Shown piece by piece: positions 60,101 through 64,000 of a stretch of 64,000 nucleotides of DNA. The number at the start of each line of letters is the position of its first letter. Position 1 is the first letter of the stretch. Source of the DNA: Antedon mediterranea (lineage: Eukaryota; Echinodermata; Crinoidea; Comatulida; Antedonidae); contig NC_092670.1 in NCBI RefSeq assembly GCF_964355755.1, positions 21,017,201 through 21,081,200 of the forward strand. Direction: 5' to 3'. The notes beneath the pieces were generated by a model that was given only the letters and a program-made list of their open reading frames with translations, had not been told where the DNA came from and did no database searches. The translations under genes and the position numbers were made by a program.

Positions 60101-63100
60101 ATTATCATCAAAAGGCATATCATAAGTACTGGTTTTTTAATGCGAGATGATACAAACGCATTTTTTTCATATTACAGTATAACTGCTGTAGATTAGACCT
60201 ATAGATTTCTGATATTATGCTGTACTGTAATGAATTAGAAATTTAAGGTAAACATTTAGCTTACTTAGCATAAAAATTAGTTTTTACAATAAAGTGGTTG
60301 ATTATTTGCTCATGAATTAAAACTAAAACAGACATAGATTATTAGGGCCTTTTATACTAATTCATCCAATCATTCTTTGTCCAAATGAATCTTAAATCTC
60401 ATATTATTAAGTGATTATCACATATTGTAATTCATAAATTTTCTAGCCTAAGGTAGTTTGTGGTTTTATCTAATTACCCTAGCATCCATTTCAGCCGATA
60501 GTTGCTCCTTCGTTTCGTTAACTATTGCCAGGATTTCCTCTATAGCCTGACTAGAATCACTAGAATCTTTCATTTTGGAGTGAAGATCTTGTACAGAAGC
60601 CTGCATTTATGTGTCACAAAGTATAATTAGAGGTACTGTACAATAATTAGAAAATGCAGTTTCCCTCAAAATAAAGACCACTTATCTATGCCCTAGACAG
60701 ACAAACAACCCTGACTATTGTTTTTCAAACCCTACTCCCAAAAGTGTTTTATTTTGGAGGGAAACTTTACAAGATTAAATAATATGATGAAATACTTCTA
60801 TTGGTATCCACAGCACAGTCAAGTGTACTGCAGTTACATTAGTGTATTACGGTTTTTACAGTACTGCAGTAACTGTTGAAAAAGACGATAAAATGAGCAG
60901 ACAGTTACTAATAGCGTATCAGACGAAACTGATACTTTTAATCCAAACATCTGGTTAATGATCAATTACTGCTGTTATTGAATCTATTTGTGTATTGGAG
61001 AAGAAATGATTAAGTAATTTGAAGATGTAATTCATCTCTTTTATGTTTACAAAAGAATATAATGTAAAGAAACCCATATCATCTAAATTTCATGAACACA
61101 TTGTCTGCTGGAATATAAAAGTTTCAAGTTTTAGAGCATTTTTTTTGTAACCTAAATAAGCGTATGGTAACAAGAATGAATGTCATCTGAACCATGATTC
61201 ACCTTGCACTCTTAAGCTCTGTTAACACTATCAAACTAGTTTGAAAAAAAAAAATGTGCCCAAATATGGTAGTGATATGATGTCATCATGTCCATATATG
61301 TTAGTGAAATGCCCAAATATGGTATGATATATACATAATCATGTCCATATTATGGGCACATCACATTTTCTGTCACATAAAGTTTGATAGTGTAGACTGA
61401 GATATATGCTTTGATGAAGTTTCATATTCAAAAGTTTAATTATGACAACCACTTTTACCTTTACTTGGTTCTTTGAAATTGCTTCCAATCGTTCTTTGAG
61501 AGAAGCAAGCTGATTGGCTAAGTCTTCGGGGACGCCTTGTCTATTTGATAACATTTCTTCAATTACCGAAAGATCAGCTTTATTCGGCATGGTTTCCTGA
61601 GTAAAAATGAAACAAAAAATACTAGTTAAGATTACTTTAGTAAAAAACTTACACTTAATTGTTATCACGTTCTTACTTATGCATGATAATGTGATTATTT
61701 CAATTTCTTTACCTCTAAATTTTTCACCCTGTTGTCCAATTGGTCATGATCGCCACGCAGTTCACCAATATTTTTTAGAATTTCTTGAATTTCACGAGAT
61801 GGATGTGCAGAATGGACTGAGCTTGCTGTTCCAGGCCTTGATGTCGGGATTGGGGAGGGAGAGATGCTTTGAGGTTCTGGGGTCTGGAAGATAAATCAGT
61901 TTATTCATTAAACAGAAGACTATAAAATAGAACATTATTAAAATGTGATTGTGCATGAATATCTATACAAATACAATTTAAACATTACTTCTTTTAAAGC
62001 CATATGGAGTTATCATAATATGATAAGTTTGAATTGCAGTTTGTATTTGTATATAATATTATATATATATTTGTAGATAGTATTAGGTATAAAATAGGAA
62101 GGGAAAGTTACAGTAAATATGCATTTATTATACAAAATAAATATATTCTTTTAAATTAAAATGTTTTACCATTATATGTTTATCAAAGAAAGGTTACTTT
62201 TCAGGTTTGAATGAGGATAGGGGTTGTATTGTTTGTTTTCTGTAAATTATTATGTATCATGTTTTATATTCCATTATCATATAAATTGAGTGCCACTGAT
62301 ATAAATGGTTTATGTCAATATATATTATTAGTATACGTTAAGCATGCAAACGCTAAGCAGATGGTATTTCATTAATTATTATTGCTGTAAGCAAAGTATG
62401 AAAAGAGAATGATATTCAATAAAAAAGAATGAAAATAAACAAATAGATAAAATAGTGTTAAAATATAGCTGACAATATGAAAATTGCTGATTGTCTCATT
62501 AAGGGAAACATTTCCATGGTTACCAACAATACTGCTGTGCTAAATTTAACTAAAATGAAGTAGAAGAAGCAAATTAATGTGAAGACCTTGACGGTAATAA
62601 GCAATTATTATGATCTATTACCAGAGACTTTTAAATGTAAAATTTATAGAAAGAGTCAAATTAAAGTACACAGGTTAGGTTAAGGGTCCTTTATTTCTCA
62701 ATAGCATCTGCTCTGCTAGTTGCGTCATTACCAGCTCATATCCTTTTTGGATAGTGGACCAAACTATTACCAAAAACTAACAAAACAACAGTACTGCACA
62801 CCATGCAGCATTGTACTGTATATACTGTATGAACCATGTCAAACTGCCAACATTTTTCACATTACATTATTAATATTACTGTACAACATAACAAAGAACA
62901 CACAATACCAGAGTTAGAAAGTGAGCAAGCAGGAAGAGGGGTGGGATAGGAAGACATTTATTTCAGTGTGCTAAAACTGCATACTTGAACACAACATATA
63001 CACTGCACATACAAAAGCTCTGCTAATTTTTCAGGCATTTTTTAAAAAACATTTTACCTTTGTCTGAACATGGACATCATTTGTAGACATAGTTTGAAAT

Positions 63101-64000
63101 GTAGTTGACTGGAAATCAAATTTGTTTATCAAAAGAATTGATTAAAATATCTAGCTTTCAGACTATTCCATTATGATAACTAAAACTTTCAAAGATTCCA
63201 TTCCATGAGAAAAAAAATGGATTTTACGTATTGTATACGTATAAATACAGTATCAGAATAGTAGACGATAGATCACTGCAAAGAAGTTAAGCACACAGTG
63301 TTCTATGGTAGGAGTTTGAACATACCTCACGAACCGGAACTGTCTGTGACGTGTTGTCATAGACTGAGACAGGCTCAGTGTGAATTCCCTTCAGAGCATC
63401 CTCCATTGCAGGCCATGTTACAATGGTTGATGGGTCCGGCCATACATTCAACTTGTTATTAAAGTCATTCTGTGAATTAAGATGTTAGCAGATAAATCTT
63501 AATTAATCAAGAATCATAATATTAATAGAGTTAGGTAGCCAAGTGGTTAGGACACTTGACTGTCATACAGAGAGACTCCCAGTTTACTCAGATGTAAATA
63601 AGTACTTGGTTGAAAATACTAGGTAGGATAAGGTGGTATGGAAAGGAACTGGCCACCCTACCACATAAAGCCGAGTCTTAGTAAAATGAGCTCCCAACAG
63701 CTCATTACCCTACGTTAAAAAATAAAAATTGGACTTACCTTTATCTTTTTTACTATTAATGCTTATTTTAGAAAATATGGAGATTATACTGACATTTCAT
63801 TACTAGTGTTTATCTTGCCTGGTATATATTTTATGGACATTTCTACAGCAATATTACAGTATGTAACCTACTGTGTATTAAATATTTCAAATCTCACCTT
63901 CTCATTTGAAATGATTTTTAAACTTACCAAAAGGGATTGTAATTCTTGTATCTTGTCATTTGACGACGAAGATTCCTCTAATTTTCGTATTCTTTCATCA
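54180..64000 (-). CDS. QRICH2: QRICH2-like DUF4795 coiled-coil protein, 3' part (18 exons in view)
   Basis: Similar to the C-terminal part of QRICH2 (and C16orf96), a sperm-flagellum protein in mammals. Exons in coding order: 63928-64000 (cut by the edge), 63326-63469, 63058-63108, 61713-61883, 61459-61596, 60478-60600, 59869-60069, 59469-59591, 59158-59232, 58928-59038, 58626-58801, 58453-58515, 58259-58360, 57980-58153, 55806-55913, 55031-55072, 54833-54920, 54180-54419. Phases agree and give 733 residues plus stop. Seen: long coiled coil (LNSTLIHLVDEHTAKQKHID; KADKRALDNKISRAQFEGTV), KLDRMELDPLKTYLDKR, FNCISCDRPLD, GNRSGRPYTTFELEQIR, SCGGTHTLTYPHRR, QGQDGHIYKGR, then a basic Ser/Arg/Pro-rich tail. 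The N-terminus is outside the window. The choice between QRICH2 and its paralogue is by memory of the motifs. Confidence 0.9.
54655..54780. repeat. Low-complexity G run with repeat-like flank
   Basis: A run of about 14 G (54662-54675) lies within GGGGCCCTGGAACTTATGGG ... GGGCATCAGGTCCCTACGTT. The same GGCGTAACATCA / TACGTTACGCCACTG outer arms are inverted (about 54607 and 54763), suggesting a small decayed element. Confidence 0.45.
55430..55722 (-). mobile_element. tRNA-derived SINE, inverted copy
   Basis: The reverse complement starts GAGTGGCCGAGCGGTTAAGA with CAGTGGAACCGTAATTACGT, has AGGGTTCGAGGC as B box and TAGGTCCAGTGTACAC and ACCAACTGGGTCCTCTGGGA in the body. This copy keeps the tRNA head (GGCCGAGCGGTTA, Ser/Leu-type) better than 28045-28325. 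Confidence 0.9.
55914..57979. other. Large intron of the QRICH2-like gene
   Basis: AT-rich with one MITE-1 copy (56936-57073) and no recognisable exons; short ORFs such as 57288-57473 have no supporting splice context. Confidence 0.55.
56936..57073. mobile_element. MITE-1 copy
   Basis: AGCTCTGTCTACACTATCAA and AGTTTGATAGTGTAGACAGA are a near-perfect inverted pair. The interior has CCCGTATATGGACATGATGA and TCGTATCACTACC. Confidence 0.93.
61215..61402. mobile_element. MITE-1 copy, longer variant
   Basis: AGCTCTGTTAACACTATCAA, duplicated TGCCCAAATATGGTA boxes, TATGGGCACATCACATTTTC and AAGTTTGATAGTGTAGACTG. The internal duplication makes it about 50 bp longer than the others. Confidence 0.9.
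63530..63722 (+). mobile_element. tRNA-derived SINE, different family
   Basis: The head TTAGGTAGCCAAGTGGTTAG GACACTTGACTGTC resembles a tRNA A-box region. The body has GAAAGGAACTGGCCACCCTA and AAAGCCGAGTCTTAGTAAAA. It ends with TACGTTAAAAAATAAAAA. It lies in an intron of the QRICH2-like gene. Confidence 0.65.

Overview
The window is animal nuclear DNA. It is AT-rich, its genes are cut by many phase-matched GT-AG introns, and interspersed repeats are dense. Three families are recognisable by sequence (PGAP1, Miro/RHOT, QRICH2-type DUF4795), together with a claudin/PMP22-superfamily protein, a rhodopsin-type GPCR and a carbohydrate sulfotransferase. Gene content and repeat style suit a marine invertebrate, perhaps an echinoderm or another invertebrate deuterostome. 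That placement is inference. I see no bacterial, phage or CRISPR content.

Layout: 1-6300 is the end of a large tandem satellite (44/46-bp units). 6300-8090 is spacer with a LINE relic. 8094-9335 (+) is a single-exon class A GPCR. 10372-34426 (-) is PGAP1, the GPI inositol-deacylase, which I could join from 21 exons in continuous phase (970 aa). Its 7.0-kb intron 14 holds a three-exon, opposite-strand carbohydrate sulfotransferase (21441-24130, +) and an unrecognised single-exon ORF (18404-19477, -). 35910-37623 (+) is a four-exon, four-TM claudin/PMP22-like protein divergent from PGAP1. 41286-52370 (-) is the mitochondrial GTPase Miro (RHOT), 15 constitutive exons (622 aa) plus one phase-compatible candidate cassette exon. 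54180-64000 (-) is the 3' part of a QRICH2/DUF4795 coiled-coil gene (18 exons in view), which runs off the right edge.

Between exons the DNA is dominated by repeats: a MITE family with ends AGCTCTGTCTACACTATCAA (14 copies seen), at least three other TIR families, pogo/Tigger-like short elements, tRNA-derived SINEs, a 0.9-kb inverted repeat, and expanded minisatellites of 16, 18, 24, 42 and about 38-46 bp. Two of these sit in or against exons: a 24-bp repeat codes an acidic octapeptide array inside PGAP1, and a 42-bp array starts at a Miro splice donor in the open frame.

The genes do not form a pathway. PGAP1 acts in the ER on GPI anchors, the sulfotransferase in the Golgi, Miro on the mitochondrial outer membrane, and QRICH2-type proteins in sperm flagella. 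Exon joins were made by eye from splice signals, phase and remembered family sequence, so individual boundaries may be off by a few bases.
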